In this document: positions 1-8,374 of the stretch, piece by piece | How positions within the stretch are numbered: position 1 is the stretch's first letter | Layout: every line of letters begins with the position of its first letter | Origin: Ruegeria sp. HKCCD4315 | GTDB lineage: Bacteria; Pseudomonadota; Alphaproteobacteria; Rhodobacterales; Rhodobacteraceae | Direction: 5' to 3' | NCBI RefSeq assembly: GCF_013112245.1 | Contig: NZ_WVRN01000001.1 | Location: 1,368,501-1,432,500 of the forward strand | Length of the DNA: 64,000 nt | Notes under the pieces: model-generated | What the model was told of the DNA's origin: nothing | The model's input: only the letters and a program-made list of their open reading frames with translations | Databases searched by the model: none | Position numbers and translations under genes: made by a program

Positions 1-471
1 ACGCCACTGGCCTATGATTTCTTCCTTGGGTTCCAGCAATTTGGTGCTGAAGGTGAAGCCGTAGCAGATGGTGCAACTGCTGCACCTCTGAGCGTGGTTT
101 TCCAGGGCTCAGCACAGGAATACCTGAACCTGACGATCAAGTTCATCGTGGCTTTCGGGCTGTGCTTCCAACTGCCGGTTCTTTTGACCCTCATGGGCAA
201 GGCGGGACTGGTCAGCGCCGAAGGCCTGGGTGCCGTGCGCAAATATGCAGTCGTAGGCATTCTGGTGCTGGCTGCTATCGTGACGCCCCCGGATGTAATC
301 ACGCAGATCATCCTCTTTGTTGTGGTTTATGGCCTTTACGAAATTTCGATCTTCCTGGTCGCTCGGGTCGAACGCAAGCGCGAAGAACAACTGCGTGCCG
401 ACGGCTATTACGACGATGAAGAGGCTGAAGCGGATGCCGATCATATGCAGGATTACGAAGAAAAATCGTGA
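1..471 (+). CDS. tatC: Sec-independent translocase subunit TatC, C-terminal part
   Basis: This is the C-terminal 156 residues of TatC, the multi-spanning core of the twin-arginine translocase that recognises RR signal peptides and, with TatA and TatB, exports folded proteins across the inner membrane. The 5' end lies upstream of the window. Seen here are the periplasmic stretch leading to a conserved F-x-N/E-type loop ([10 protein letters not shown]), three membrane segments ([47 protein letters not shown]) and a long acidic tail rich in D and E, as is usual in alphaproteobacterial TatC. The TPPDVITQ motif after the fifth helix is typical of the family. A hairpin terminator follows within 20 bases, so this is the last gene of its operon. 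Confidence 0.95.
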   Translation, partial: TPLAYDFFLGFQQFGAEGEAVADGATAAPLSVVFQGSAQEYLNLTIKFIVAFGLCFQLPVLLTLMGKAGLVSAEGLGAVRKYAVVGILVLAAIVTPPDVITQIILFVVVYGLYEISIFLVARVERKREEQLRADGYYDDEEAEADADHMQDYEEKS

Positions 472-490
472 TCTATAGAAAATACTGAAC

Positions 491-520
491 AAGGCGTGCC
501 GATCTCTGGCGCGCCTTTTT
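491..520 (+). terminator. Rho-independent terminator of the tatC operon
   Basis: A 10-bp stem (491-500 with 508-517, one G-T pair) with a 7-base loop runs into a T tract at 516-520. It lies 19 bases after the tatC stop codon and in the correct orientation. Confidence 0.85.
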
Positions 521-584
521 CGTTTCCGCCTCTTGTTGCGCCGGAAGGAACATGGTTTGAACACCAAAACGACCGGAGGCCCCT

Positions 585-1427
585 ATGGATGATCAAGCCC
601 TGAACCGTATTGCTGATGCGCTGGACCGCATGGCACCGGCCCCATTGGCTGCCCCGGATTTTGACGAAGCCCCTGCATTTGTCTGGCATGTGGAACCCGA
701 CCGGTTAGAGCCTGTGAACCAGGTCAACCGCGTCGATTTGGACTTGTTGGTCGGCATCAATCGGTCGCGCGACACCTTGCTTGATAACACGCGTCGGTTT
801 GCCGCCGGATACAAGGCGAACAACGCGTTGTTGTGGGGCGCGCGGGGCATGGGGAAGTCCAGCCTTGTCAAGGCAGTGCACGGAACCCTGCAATCGGACC
901 ATCCGGATTTGAAGCTGGTCGAATTGCAACGCGAGGATATGGCGTCGGTTGCACGCCTTCTGAACCATCTGCGCGCTGCGCCGCACCGGTTCATCCTGTT
1001 CTGCGACGATCTTTCGTTCAGCCATGATGACCAGCATTACAAATCGCTCAAGGCCGTTCTGGACGGTGGTATTGAAGGTCGCCCGGAAAATGTTGTTTTC
1101 TACGCCACCTCGAACCGTCGTCACCTGATGCCAAGGGACATGATCGAAAACGAACGCTCCAGCGCCATTAACCCATCCGAGGCGGTTGAGGAAAAGGTTT
1201 CGCTGTCCGACCGTTTTGGACTTTGGCTGGGCTTTCACCCCTGCGATCAGGACGAATATCTGGCCATGATTGACCGCTATTGCGCGGCCTATGGCGTATC
1301 GGTCGATGCAGGCACTCTGAGGGCCGAAGCCATTGAGTGGCAAGCCACGCGCGGCTCACGCTCAGGCCGCGTTGCCTGGCAATTCTTTGTCGATCTGGCC
1401 GGTCGCAACGGCGTTCACATCGCCTGA
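585..1427 (+). CDS. AAA-type ATPase of the DUF815 family
   Basis: This 280-residue cytoplasmic protein belongs to the DUF815 family of single-domain ATPases, whose cellular role is not established. A Walker A motif (GARGMGKSS, residues 85-93, K91) is followed by a Walker B-like FILFCDD (137-142), a sensor-like stretch ending YATSNRRHLMP and an arginine-rich C-terminal region. A GGAGG ribosome binding site precedes the ATG. It stands alone between the tatC terminator and a convergent short-chain dehydrogenase gene, so the context says nothing about its job. The length is usual for the family. Its stop codon overlaps the start of an intergenic repeat (1426-1468). Confidence 0.85.
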   Translation: MDDQALNRIADALDRMAPAPLAAPDFDEAPAFVWHVEPDRLEPVNQVNRVDLDLLVGINRSRDTLLDNTRRFAAGYKANNALLWGARGMGKSSLVKAVHGTLQSDHPDLKLVELQREDMASVARLLNHLRAAPHRFILFCDDLSFSHDDQHYKSLKAVLDGGIEGRPENVVFYATSNRRHLMPRDMIENERSSAINPSEAVEEKVSLSDRFGLWLGFHPCDQDEYLAMIDRYCAAYGVSVDAGTLRAEAIEWQATRGSRSGRVAWQFFVDLAGRNGVHIA

Positions 1428-1468
1428 TCCCAGCTTCATCTGGCTAAAAATACCTCCGCCGGAGGCAT
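1426..1468. repeat. Intergenic repeat, copy A
   Basis: A 43-base sequence starting gatcccagcttcatctgg. It recurs at 43363-43405 with a single difference (position 32, c here and a there). Read on the minus strand it has a small palindrome (cctccggcggagg) followed by gtatttttagccagatgaag. Related degenerate copies lie at 43296-43359 and 52986-53033. It sits directly at the 3' end of the DUF815 gene. Confidence 0.8.
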
Positions 1469-1487
1469 GGCCCGCAAGGGCCATTTC

Positions 1488-2132
1488 CTATAGCAGCGCC
1501 AGAATGCGCGCGGCTTCACTTGCCGTGCTGTTCAACGCGTCCCGGTCTTCTCCGGGATGGAACCGTGCGCGTACGGCGGTGGGCATAGGCGCAGGTTCGA
1601 CAATTGAAACGCGTGGGCCGGTGCGTTCAGTTTCCGCGGCCCAACTGCGGGCCAGGGCCATCTGCGCGGCCTTGGTGGCCCCATAGATGCCATAGAACTT
1701 CTCGCCGGCCTTCGGGTCGTCAAAGAACACCGCGTGGCCGTTTTCACCCAGCAGGGGCGTAACGTAGGGGATCAGAACCGAGGTCGCATTGGCGTTGGTG
1801 TTAACGGCCTTTGCCCACTCTTTCGGATCAATGAAATGAGTTGGTGTCAGGGCCGAGGTATGGATCGCCGTGTGCAACCAGAGATCCACCTTACCCCATC
1901 GGTCGTGAATCCCTCTGCACAAGGTTGCCATGGCATTTGGATCGGTGATGTCCATAGGGGCCAGCGTTGCCGAACCTCCCTTGGCCTTGATCCGGTCGTC
2001 CAACTCTTCCAGTCCGCCAGTGGTTCGGGCGACTGCAACTATGTGATACTCGGGCGCCAACGCTTCGGCCAGGGCAGCGCCCAACCCGCGGGAGGCCCCG
2101 GTGATAAGGGCGATTTTGGTCTGATCGGTCAT
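1488..2132 (-). CDS. Short-chain dehydrogenase/reductase
   Basis: A 214-residue Rossmann-fold oxidoreductase of the classical SDR superfamily, with an NAD(P) binding motif TGASRGLGAAL (residues 12-22) and a catalytic YGATK (Y-x3-K) segment. The sequence MDITDPNAM after the fourth strand fits the adenine-binding position. At 214 residues it is short for the family, and the C-terminal substrate loop is reduced. The substrate cannot be read from the sequence. A small gene of unknown function lies 42 bases upstream on the same strand and may be co-transcribed. Confidence 0.85.
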   Translation of the reverse strand: MTDQTKIALITGASRGLGAALAEALAPEYHIVAVARTTGGLEELDDRIKAKGGSATLAPMDITDPNAMATLCRGIHDRWGKVDLWLHTAIHTSALTPTHFIDPKEWAKAVNTNANATSVLIPYVTPLLGENGHAVFFDDPKAGEKFYGIYGATKAAQMALARSWAAETERTGPRVSIVEPAPMPTAVRARFHPGEDRDALNSTASEAARILALL

Positions 2133-2174
2133 GGCTGCGGTTTGTACCCCTGCGCGCGGGGCGTCAAGTCGCGA

Positions 2175-2423
2175 TTAGCTGCCGGGAATGGTGATCCGCT
2201 TGGTCTGGCCGCTTTGTCGCAGCATAATGCCATGTTCATCAATCGCAACAACCGTACCCGAAGCAACTCGGCTGCCGGTTTTCACCTCTTTCACGCGCCC
2301 CGATGAAAGCCGCATAAGGGCCCGCAGATCGGCTTTTGGCCCAAAGACCCCAAGAACCGAAACGGAATTCTTCTTTAACGCGCCACGCTGGGTGGCTGCG
2401 CTTTTGACTTTTGTATTCGACAT
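2175..2423 (-). CDS. Small basic protein, possibly PilP/GspC-like
   Basis: An 82-residue protein starting MSNTKVKSAATQRG. An upstream in-frame ATG at 2486 would add 21 residues with no family character, so 2423 is preferred. The C-terminal half reads like a small beta domain: GVFGPKADLRALMRLSSG, then VKTGSRVASGTVVAIDEHG, then IMLRQSGQTKRITIPG. This pattern resembles the short HR domain of PilP and GspC proteins of pilus and type II secretion machines, but no membrane anchor or partner gene is present, so the link is only suggestive. It is followed by the SDR gene 42 bases downstream. Confidence 0.6.
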   Translation of the reverse strand: MSNTKVKSAATQRGALKKNSVSVLGVFGPKADLRALMRLSSGRVKEVKTGSRVASGTVVAIDEHGIMLRQSGQTKRITIPGS

Positions 2424-2689
2424 GATCTGCGGCCTGGACCGTAGCCCAAACCCCTTTGTAAGTGAGTGGTGCGGGCCAAATATCAAAACCGAAACGGAAA
2501 CTAAAGCGCATCACACACTGATGTCATCGAGACAAACGTGCCCTACAAAAAAGCCCTTGAGATCACGCAGCATTCACCGCTGAGTTGTGGCAAAAACCCA
2601 CTCATTACAACGGTTCGAAACGAATGGAGTCGCCAAGCTGATAAAGCGAATCATTCGCCGTTAACGTGGGATGGTAAAGGTAAACCCGT

Positions 2690-4213
2690 TTAACCAGACG
2701 CCAGCTTTGCTGCGTTCCACGACCCGCCGGGTACCTGCATATCTGCACGTTTCTGGCTGACGCGGCTGCTGTTTTCCAGATTGTCCAGATAATCCTCGCT
2801 GACGCTGCCGGTAATATAGTTTCCGTCAAAGCACGAGCAGTCAAAGGCTTCGATCTCGGGGTTGCCTTCTTTCGCGGCCCAGATCAGGTCATCCAGATGC
2901 TGATAGAACAGCGCGTCCGCGCCCAATTCTTCCCGGATTTCTTCGATCTCTTTGCCGTTTGCGATCAGTTCGGCCTTGGTCGGCATGTCGATGCCGTAGA
3001 CGTTGGGATATTTCACTGGGGGCGAGGCGCTGGCGACATAGACCTTTTTGGCACCTGCGTCGCGGCACATCTGAACGATCTTTTTAATTGTGTTCCCGCG
3101 TACGATGGAATCGTCGATCAGCAGAACACTGTGACCATCAAATTCCAGCGGCACGGCGTTCAGTTTGCGGCGGACGGATTTCTGTCGCTCTGCCTGACCC
3201 GGCATGATGAAGGTACGCCCGACGTAGCGGTTCTTGACCAGACCTTCGCGATAAGGGATGCCTGTGATCTTTGCGGCTTCCAACGCTACAGGGCGGGCGC
3301 TGTCGGGCACCGGTATAATCCGGTCGATTTCCAGGCCGGACTCCTGAATCTGTTTGGCCAGTGTCTGACCCATGCGCATCTGGGTCTTGTAGACCGAAAC
3401 ACCGTCCAGCAGTGAGTCCGGGCGGGCCAGATAGACATACTCAAAGATACAGGGTGTCAGCTTGCCTTCAACTGCTTGAAATTCGTGCATGTTGCCGTCC
3501 AGATCGATCAGGATCGCTTCGCCCGGGCGAAGGTCGCGCAGCTTTTCAAAGCCATTAATGCCAAAGGCCACATCTTCCGAGGCGAACGCATAATCATCCC
3601 CTGCGCCGTCCACTGTGCGTTTCGCAACCGACAAGGGGCGAATGCCAAACGGATCGCGGAAGGCCAGCATTCCAACGCCTGCGACCAGACAGATCACGGA
3701 ATAAGCGCCCTGAACCCGCTCCATCGTCATCTTCACACCTGCAAACAGGTTGCGGATGGGTTCTGCATTGCCGTTCACCTTGATCGCGTCGGCCACTTTG
3801 TCGGCCAGCACGTTCAACAGGATTTCTGAATCTGAGGTAGTGCGCAGGTGACGGCTGTATTTGCCTGTAACTTTTTCGCGCTGTTCGGCGGTGTTTGTGA
3901 TGTTGCCGTTGTGAACCAGATAGATGCCATATGGCGCGTTCACAAAGAACGGTTGCGCTTCGGCCGCGCTGAGCGAACCTGCGGTGGGATACCGGACATG
4001 GCCCATACCGACATGGCCCAGAAGGGTTTCCGCGTCCTGAGCGTTGAACACATCCTTGACCAACCCGTTGGCCTTCTTTTCGCGGAAAAACTCGCCATTG
4101 AAGGTCACGATCCCCGAGGCATCCTGACCCCGGTGCTGCAGCATCAGCAGCCCGTCATAGATCTCGGCAAACACATCATGTGTCCGGCTTGCGATTCCCA
4201 AAATCCCACACAT
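2690..4213 (-). CDS. purF: Amidophosphoribosyltransferase
   Basis: This enzyme makes 5-phosphoribosylamine from PRPP and glutamine, the committed step of purine synthesis. The start MCGILGIAS places the glutaminase nucleophile at Cys2 after removal of Met. The N-terminal Ntn glutaminase domain occupies roughly residues 1-240 and the C-terminal phosphoribosyltransferase domain about 250-500. The latter holds the PRPP loop VLLIDDSIVRGNTIKK and the YVGRTFI segment. The length of 507 residues is normal. cvpA lies upstream on the same strand, as in many bacteria, but here a plus-strand small gene separates the two. Confidence 0.97.
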   Translation of the reverse strand: MCGILGIASRTHDVFAEIYDGLLMLQHRGQDASGIVTFNGEFFREKKANGLVKDVFNAQDAETLLGHVGMGHVRYPTAGSLSAAEAQPFFVNAPYGIYLVHNGNITNTAEQREKVTGKYSRHLRTTSDSEILLNVLADKVADAIKVNGNAEPIRNLFAGVKMTMERVQGAYSVICLVAGVGMLAFRDPFGIRPLSVAKRTVDGAGDDYAFASEDVAFGINGFEKLRDLRPGEAILIDLDGNMHEFQAVEGKLTPCIFEYVYLARPDSLLDGVSVYKTQMRMGQTLAKQIQESGLEIDRIIPVPDSARPVALEAAKITGIPYREGLVKNRYVGRTFIMPGQAERQKSVRRKLNAVPLEFDGHSVLLIDDSIVRGNTIKKIVQMCRDAGAKKVYVASASPPVKYPNVYGIDMPTKAELIANGKEIEEIREELGADALFYQHLDDLIWAAKEGNPEIEAFDCSCFDGNYITGSVSEDYLDNLENSSRVSQKRADMQVPGGSWNAAKLASG

Positions 4214-4505
4214 TTACGGGGCTCCAACTTCTATGACGATTTGATCTGAGGACTGACCGCATTACGGCTTCGGACAATCTGTGACGCGTGCGCGGGTGTA
4301 TTTGAGGCAGAAGAAAGTGACGCCAATAGGGCGACCATCATCACGACCAGCGCGCATTCATACAGAAAGAACAAGATCGGTGGCTCCGATTCTGTGGCGG
4401 GTTGGCCTCCACATAAAGCCTAATGGCGTGGCTGTCATCAAAGGATCACATTTACCAATTGCCGCAGGCTGAAATTGTGCACAACGGCTGATGTTCGGGA
4501 AACGG

Positions 4506-4553
4506 ATGACATGTGCAGTCATATATGCTGTCATGCGCATGAATATGTATAAT
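4506..4553 (+). promoter_or_regulatory. Promoter region with inverted repeat before the zinc-knuckle gene
   Basis: A perfect -10 hexamer TATAAT lies at 4548-4553, 31 bases before the ATG at 4585. No good -35 hexamer is seen at the right spacing, but an interrupted inverted repeat (ATGACA at 4506-4511, TGTCAT at 4529-4534) covers that position, as an activator or repressor site would. The rest of the 371-base gap from 4214 to 4584 holds the purF leader and a weak copy of a short repeat (4297-4316); nothing else was recognised. Confidence 0.45.
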
Positions 4554-4584
4554 TCTGGATTAGAGAAACACCCAGAGGATCCGA

Positions 4585-4806
4585 ATGTGGCAACATAAGT
4601 CTCAGCAAAAGAAACCGGAACGGGTCAAGCAACGGTGCCATCGATGCCGGGGCATGGGGCGCGCGCCCTGCCAGATCTGCAACGGCGCGGGCGAAGTTGT
4701 CAAAAGCCGAGATATTCTTGGCAAACCGATCTCCAGCCGGTGTGATGGGTGTTTTGGATTAAAAACGATCAAATGCACTGTATGCGGCGGCGAAGGATTT
4801 ACCTGA
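4585..4806 (+). CDS. Small DnaJ-type zinc-knuckle protein, no J domain
   Basis: A 73-residue protein consisting almost entirely of four zinc-knuckle motifs of the DnaJ cysteine-rich type: CHRCRGMG (C18, C21), CQICNGAG (C29, C32), CDGCFGLK (C53, C56) and CTVCGGEG (C64, C67). In DnaJ these pair into two zinc sites. Here there is no J domain, no G/F linker and no substrate domain. A ribosome binding site (agagga) precedes the ATG and a TATAAT lies upstream, which supports a real gene. It sits alone on the plus strand between minus-strand purF and cvpA. A redox or chaperone-adaptor role is conceivable by analogy with other J-less DnaJ-type zinc proteins, but this is inference. Confidence 0.75.
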   Translation: MWQHKSQQKKPERVKQRCHRCRGMGRAPCQICNGAGEVVKSRDILGKPISSRCDGCFGLKTIKCTVCGGEGFT

Positions 4807-4814
4807 CAAACAAG

Positions 4815-4842
4815 AAAAAAAGCCCGGTCAGAGCCGGGCTTT
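4815..4842 (-). terminator. Terminator of the cvpA transcript
   Basis: A 7-bp stem, 4821-4827 with 4834-4840, extended by A-T pairs. On the minus strand it leads into a T-rich run at 4820-4815. It lies 28 bases past the cvpA stop codon and may also stop the convergent zinc-knuckle transcript. Confidence 0.8.
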
Positions 4843-4867
4843 CCAGAAAGCATGGATTGGGCCGTGT

Positions 4868-5461
4868 TTAGCCTTCCGCAGGTGCAGTGGTGTCAGGCTG
4901 GGTGTTGCCTGCAGTGCAGCTGGCCACCAGCTCTTCGTACTGTGCGGTAACCCAGCCCAAAGCAGCCTCGGGGTTTTGTTCTTCGATCTGACCGCTGAAC
5001 TGCTCGAAAACCTTGGCCGAGCGGCTTTCGTCGACAATTGTGTAAGACTGACCGGTCATCACGGTATCGTAGACAAAGAAAGCGATCGCAACCAGCAGGA
5101 TGCCCCGCGCGATGCCAAAGAACAGACCAAGCGCCTGATCCAGACCACCCAAAGCCGAGCGTTGCACCAGTGACGAAAACAACGGCGTGAAAATGCTGAC
5201 CACAATCAGCGCCACGGCAAAGACTGCGGCAAAGCCGGTGATGACTGAAAGCTCGCAACTGTCGCGCAGGAAATCTCCGACTACGGGGATCTCCTTGACC
5301 AGTGGGACGGCCTGCGGAGCAAAGATGAACGCCAGAACAGCCGCTGCGACCCATCCTGCGATAGCCAGAACTTCGCGCATGAAACCACGTGAGTAGGCCA
5401 ATAAGCCCGATAGCACGATGACCAGGGCGACGACCCCGTCAATTATTGTAAAACCTTCCAT
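4868..5461 (-). CDS. cvpA: CvpA family membrane protein
   Basis: A 197-residue inner-membrane protein of the CvpA (colicin V production) family. Four hydrophobic segments are visible: IIDGVVALVIVLSGLLAYS, VLAIAGWVAAAVLAFIFAP, VITGFAAVFAVALIVVSIF and GIARGILLVAIAFFVY. They are followed by a soluble tail of about 60 residues. The GLLAYSRGFMREVLAIAGW region after the first helix is the most conserved part of the family. The molecular function is unsettled; linkage to purF is widespread and recurs here at a distance. radA lies 40 bases upstream on the same strand, so the two may share a transcript. Confidence 0.9.
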   Translation of the reverse strand: MEGFTIIDGVVALVIVLSGLLAYSRGFMREVLAIAGWVAAAVLAFIFAPQAVPLVKEIPVVGDFLRDSCELSVITGFAAVFAVALIVVSIFTPLFSSLVQRSALGGLDQALGLFFGIARGILLVAIAFFVYDTVMTGQSYTIVDESRSAKVFEQFSGQIEEQNPEAALGWVTAQYEELVASCTAGNTQPDTTAPAEG

Positions 5462-5501
5462 GGCCCTCGCCTGTTCGTTTTCTGCCCCTCAAGGCGCGAC
5501 T

Positions 5502-6866
5502 TTAACCTGCTCCGAAGGTTTCGCCAACAAACCCAACCAAATCAGAGGGTCGGGTGAGTGACAGACCTGCCACAGTGCCGGTTTTGCCACCCGCCGGAGC
5601 AATTGCCGCTGTGAAACCAAGTTTTTGAGCTTCTTTCAACCTGTTTTCTGTCTGCGGAGCGGGTCTAAGTGCCCCAGATAGCGAGATTTCTCCGAAAACG
5701 ACGGTGTCGGCGGGCAGGGCGGTGTCTTCACGCGCGCTGAGTAACGCAGCGGCAACCGCGAGGTCTGCGGCGGGTTCGCTGACCTTTAGCCCTCCGGCGA
5801 CGTTCAAATAGACATCAAGGCCAGCAAACGGGATTCCGCAGCGCGCCTCGAGCACAGCTAGGATCATGGCCAGCCGCCCGCTGTCCCATCCAACGACCGT
5901 GCGGCGGGGCTGGGAATGGGGCGAAGGGGCGACAAGGGCCTGCAATTCGACCAGAACGGGGCGGGTGCCTTCGATACCCGCAAAGACAGCCGAACCGGGG
6001 CTGGGCGTGCCGCGTTCCGACAGGAACAGGGCGGAGGGGTTTGTAACCTGCGCCAGCCCTTTGCCCGTCATCTCGAAGACGCCGATCTCATCAGCAGGAC
6101 CAAAGCGGTTCTTGACCGCGCGCAGGATGCGGAACTGGTGGCCGCGTTCGCCCTCGAAATACAGCACAGTGTCGACCATGTGTTCGACCACGCGCGGGCC
6201 CGCGATCTGACCTTCTTTCGTAACGTGGCCGACCATGATGATCGACACACCGTGTCGTTTCGCAAATGTGGTCAATTCATGGGCTGCGGCCCGGACTTGT
6301 GACACCGATCCGGGCGCGCTGTCCACATTGTCGGCCCACATGGTCTGGATCGAGTCGATAATTGCCAGACCGGGCTTTTCGGCCTCAAGCGTCGTGAGGA
6401 TGTCGCGCAGGTTGGTTTCTGCGGCCAGTTGGACTGGCGCGTCCTCAAGCCCAAGACGACGTGCACGCATCCGGACCTGTGCGCTGGCTTCCTCGCCCGA
6501 GACGTAGATGGTTTTGACACCAGCACGCGCGAACCGGGCAGCAGCCTGCAATAGCAGCGTGGATTTACCGATGCCCGGATCTCCGCCCACAAGAAGAGCA
6601 GAGGCCGGGACCAGACCACCGCCCAACACCCGGTCAAGTTCTTCCACGCCGCAAAGGGTGCGGGGCGGTGGGGTTTCCTCGGTCGACAAATCCGTGAGTG
6701 CAATGGACTGGCCGCGTTTGCCGCCGAGGGATTTCTTGGTCGGGCCAGCCGAAAGGGGCACGTCTTGAACGATGGTGTTCCATTCGCCGCACGCGTCGCA
6801 GCGTCCGGACCATCGCGTATGTGTTGCTCCGCAGGCCGAGCAGGAGAAAGAAGTCGTTTTTGCCAT
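5502..6866 (-). CDS. radA: DNA repair protein RadA (Sms)
   Basis: RadA is a RecA-like ATPase that helps process branched DNA during recombinational repair. The chosen start gives MAKTTSFSCSACG (454 residues); an ATG 20 codons upstream would add an unconserved basic stretch. Visible in order are a four-cysteine zinc finger (CSACG and CDACGEW), a Walker A motif GGDPGIGKST, the RadA-specific KNRFG motif and a C-terminal Lon-protease-like domain ending in DLVGFVGETF. Downstream is cvpA, 40 bases away. Upstream is a coiled-coil membrane protein gene 122 bases away. Confidence 0.96.
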   Translation of the reverse strand: MAKTTSFSCSACGATHTRWSGRCDACGEWNTIVQDVPLSAGPTKKSLGGKRGQSIALTDLSTEETPPPRTLCGVEELDRVLGGGLVPASALLVGGDPGIGKSTLLLQAAARFARAGVKTIYVSGEEASAQVRMRARRLGLEDAPVQLAAETNLRDILTTLEAEKPGLAIIDSIQTMWADNVDSAPGSVSQVRAAAHELTTFAKRHGVSIIMVGHVTKEGQIAGPRVVEHMVDTVLYFEGERGHQFRILRAVKNRFGPADEIGVFEMTGKGLAQVTNPSALFLSERGTPSPGSAVFAGIEGTRPVLVELQALVAPSPHSQPRRTVVGWDSGRLAMILAVLEARCGIPFAGLDVYLNVAGGLKVSEPAADLAVAAALLSAREDTALPADTVVFGEISLSGALRPAPQTENRLKEAQKLGFTAAIAPAGGKTGTVAGLSLTRPSDLVGFVGETFGAG

Positions 6867-6988
6867 GCGGCCTTTGGTGCCCGAGCTTGGGCGGTTCTTC
6901 AAGCCCTTGCGGGCTTTCCTCACCACCGGTGGCGCGCTGCGGCCTCAGGCCCCGAACGGGCCATCGCCCACAGCGGGCGCTGACGCGC

Positions 6989-7771
6989 CTATTCCGCCGC
7001 CCGAGGGGGGGACATCGCAACCACGCTGGACGCCTTTGAGGCGCTGTCTTTGCGTGGTGTTTGCAACTGAGTCGACAGTTCGGGCAACAGCTCGAACAGT
7101 TCATCCCGCAAGCGTGCCAATTGCGATTTGGCGATGGTTTCTTCCATTTCCACGTCGCGCGTCCATTGGCGCAATTCGTTTTGGATGACCTGAGCCTCTT
7201 CCAAACGTTGCTGGAACAGCTCAATCTCTTGCTGCCGTTGTTGCAGGAACATCTGCGCCCGTTCGACCCGAGCGTCGCCATAGGTTTCGGCCAATTCCTG
7301 GCTGATCTGGCTCATTTGTGCAGCCAGTTCCAAAATCTCAGGTTCCAGCGATTGCAGGTCAGGGTGCTGGCGCAGAAACGCCATACGCTCTTTGACCGCG
7401 TCGAACTCGGAGGACATCATGAACAGCCCGCTTCGGTCAGCGGCGTGGGCCATCTGATAGGCGTTCGCGATGTCATACATGTTGAGGGCAAATTTGCGAT
7501 GGTTGTTTTCCAATGCCATCATTCGCGCGTTTGCCGGCAGATAAAATGCCAGCATGAGAATCAGTGCGGTCAGCCCGATCTGGATGAACATCCCGGCATC
7601 CGCCGCCGGTTCGTCGCCGAATCCGGCCTGCATTGAAAGCCAGGGCAACACGCCCAAAGCGGATAGTATCGTGGTTGAAACGGCCAGCAGGGCCGCCATG
7701 CAAATCAGTAAAAAAGTCAATCTTAAAAAGGCATTCTGACATTGCAATGTGATGTTGTGGAGGGCGGCCAT
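6989..7771 (-). CDS. Membrane-anchored coiled-coil protein of unknown function
   Basis: A 260-residue protein with two N-terminal membrane segments (LTFLLICMAALLAVSTTILSAL and MFIQIGLTALILMLAFYLPA) enclosing a short periplasmic loop. A long cytoplasmic region follows, predicted from its Q/E/L heptads to be coiled coil (about residues 130-225, for example MFLQQRQQEIELFQQRLEEA). I do not recognise a named domain. It lies just upstream of radA on the same strand, which in some genomes leads to a DNA-repair label by association, but nothing in this sequence shows a DNA-related activity. The next gene upstream starts 150 bases away, so it may have its own promoter. Confidence 0.75.
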   Translation of the reverse strand: MAALHNITLQCQNAFLRLTFLLICMAALLAVSTTILSALGVLPWLSMQAGFGDEPAADAGMFIQIGLTALILMLAFYLPANARMMALENNHRKFALNMYDIANAYQMAHAADRSGLFMMSSEFDAVKERMAFLRQHPDLQSLEPEILELAAQMSQISQELAETYGDARVERAQMFLQQRQQEIELFQQRLEEAQVIQNELRQWTRDVEMEETIAKSQLARLRDELFELLPELSTQLQTPRKDSASKASSVVAMSPPRAAE

Positions 7772-7921
7772 GATCGTCGAACTCCTTTTTCAAACCGGAA
7801 CACACCGGGCCGAAGCGGAGGAAGATCAAACAACTTAGGGCGATCCGCTGCGGACCCGAAAACTACAAATCTTAACTGCTCGAAATATAAAGATGATACT
7901 TAGATATGTGTTTTCAATCAA

Positions 7922-8374
7922 TTAGGTCTGAGCTTTTCGTGAACCAGATGTCATCTCTGTAATATGGCCAAGTGCGATCGAGGCCAGAATACAGGCCGTG
8001 AACAGGTAAAGACCCCATGCGGTTTCAATGGTCGCGTAAGAGATACCCTTGGCCAATGTGATGTAAAGCGCGATCAGGAAAATGTCGGCCATGGCCAGTT
8101 TGCCGAGGATGTTCAGCGCGGGTTGGACGCGCGCGTCCAGCAGGTTCCATTGGATCAGCGCGGTGCCGATGGTTTTGATGTAGGGGGCGAAGAGGGCGAA
8201 GATGGTCACGATTAGCGCGAGGAAGATGTCGGATTTCCACAAGGATTGGAGCCCGGTGATGACGCTGATTTCGCTAAGGCCGAAGATCGGCAGGAACCCC
8301 GCGCGCATCAGCGGGGCGAACCACGCGATGGGGTAGAGGATCAGGAGCGAGAGGGTGGCGAAGCGGAGAGTCAT
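7922..8374 (-). CDS. PqiA domain membrane protein (half-length)
   Basis: A 150-residue inner-membrane protein matching one PqiA (paraquat-inducible protein A) domain. It has four hydrophobic segments, including LSLLILYPIAWFAPLM and IFLALIVTIFALFAPYIK, with the conserved TLAKGISY-type end. Enterobacterial PqiA has two such domains and about 417 residues, so this is a half-length form. PqiA works with an MCE protein in lipid transport, and mlaF and mlaE lie close upstream, which fits, but no MCE (MlaD/PqiB) gene is in the window. Its start overlaps the stop of the AT-rich gene upstream by 4 bases. Confidence 0.85.
   Translation of the reverse strand: MTLRFATLSLLILYPIAWFAPLMRAGFLPIFGLSEISVITGLQSLWKSDIFLALIVTIFALFAPYIKTIGTALIQWNLLDARVQPALNILGKLAMADIFLIALYITLAKGISYATIETAWGLYLFTACILASIALGHITEMTSGSRKAQT

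Noticed and set aside
2600..2689. A possible terminator after purF (short stem near 2646-2658)
   Set aside because: The stem is only 5 bp with a 3-base loop and a poor T run.
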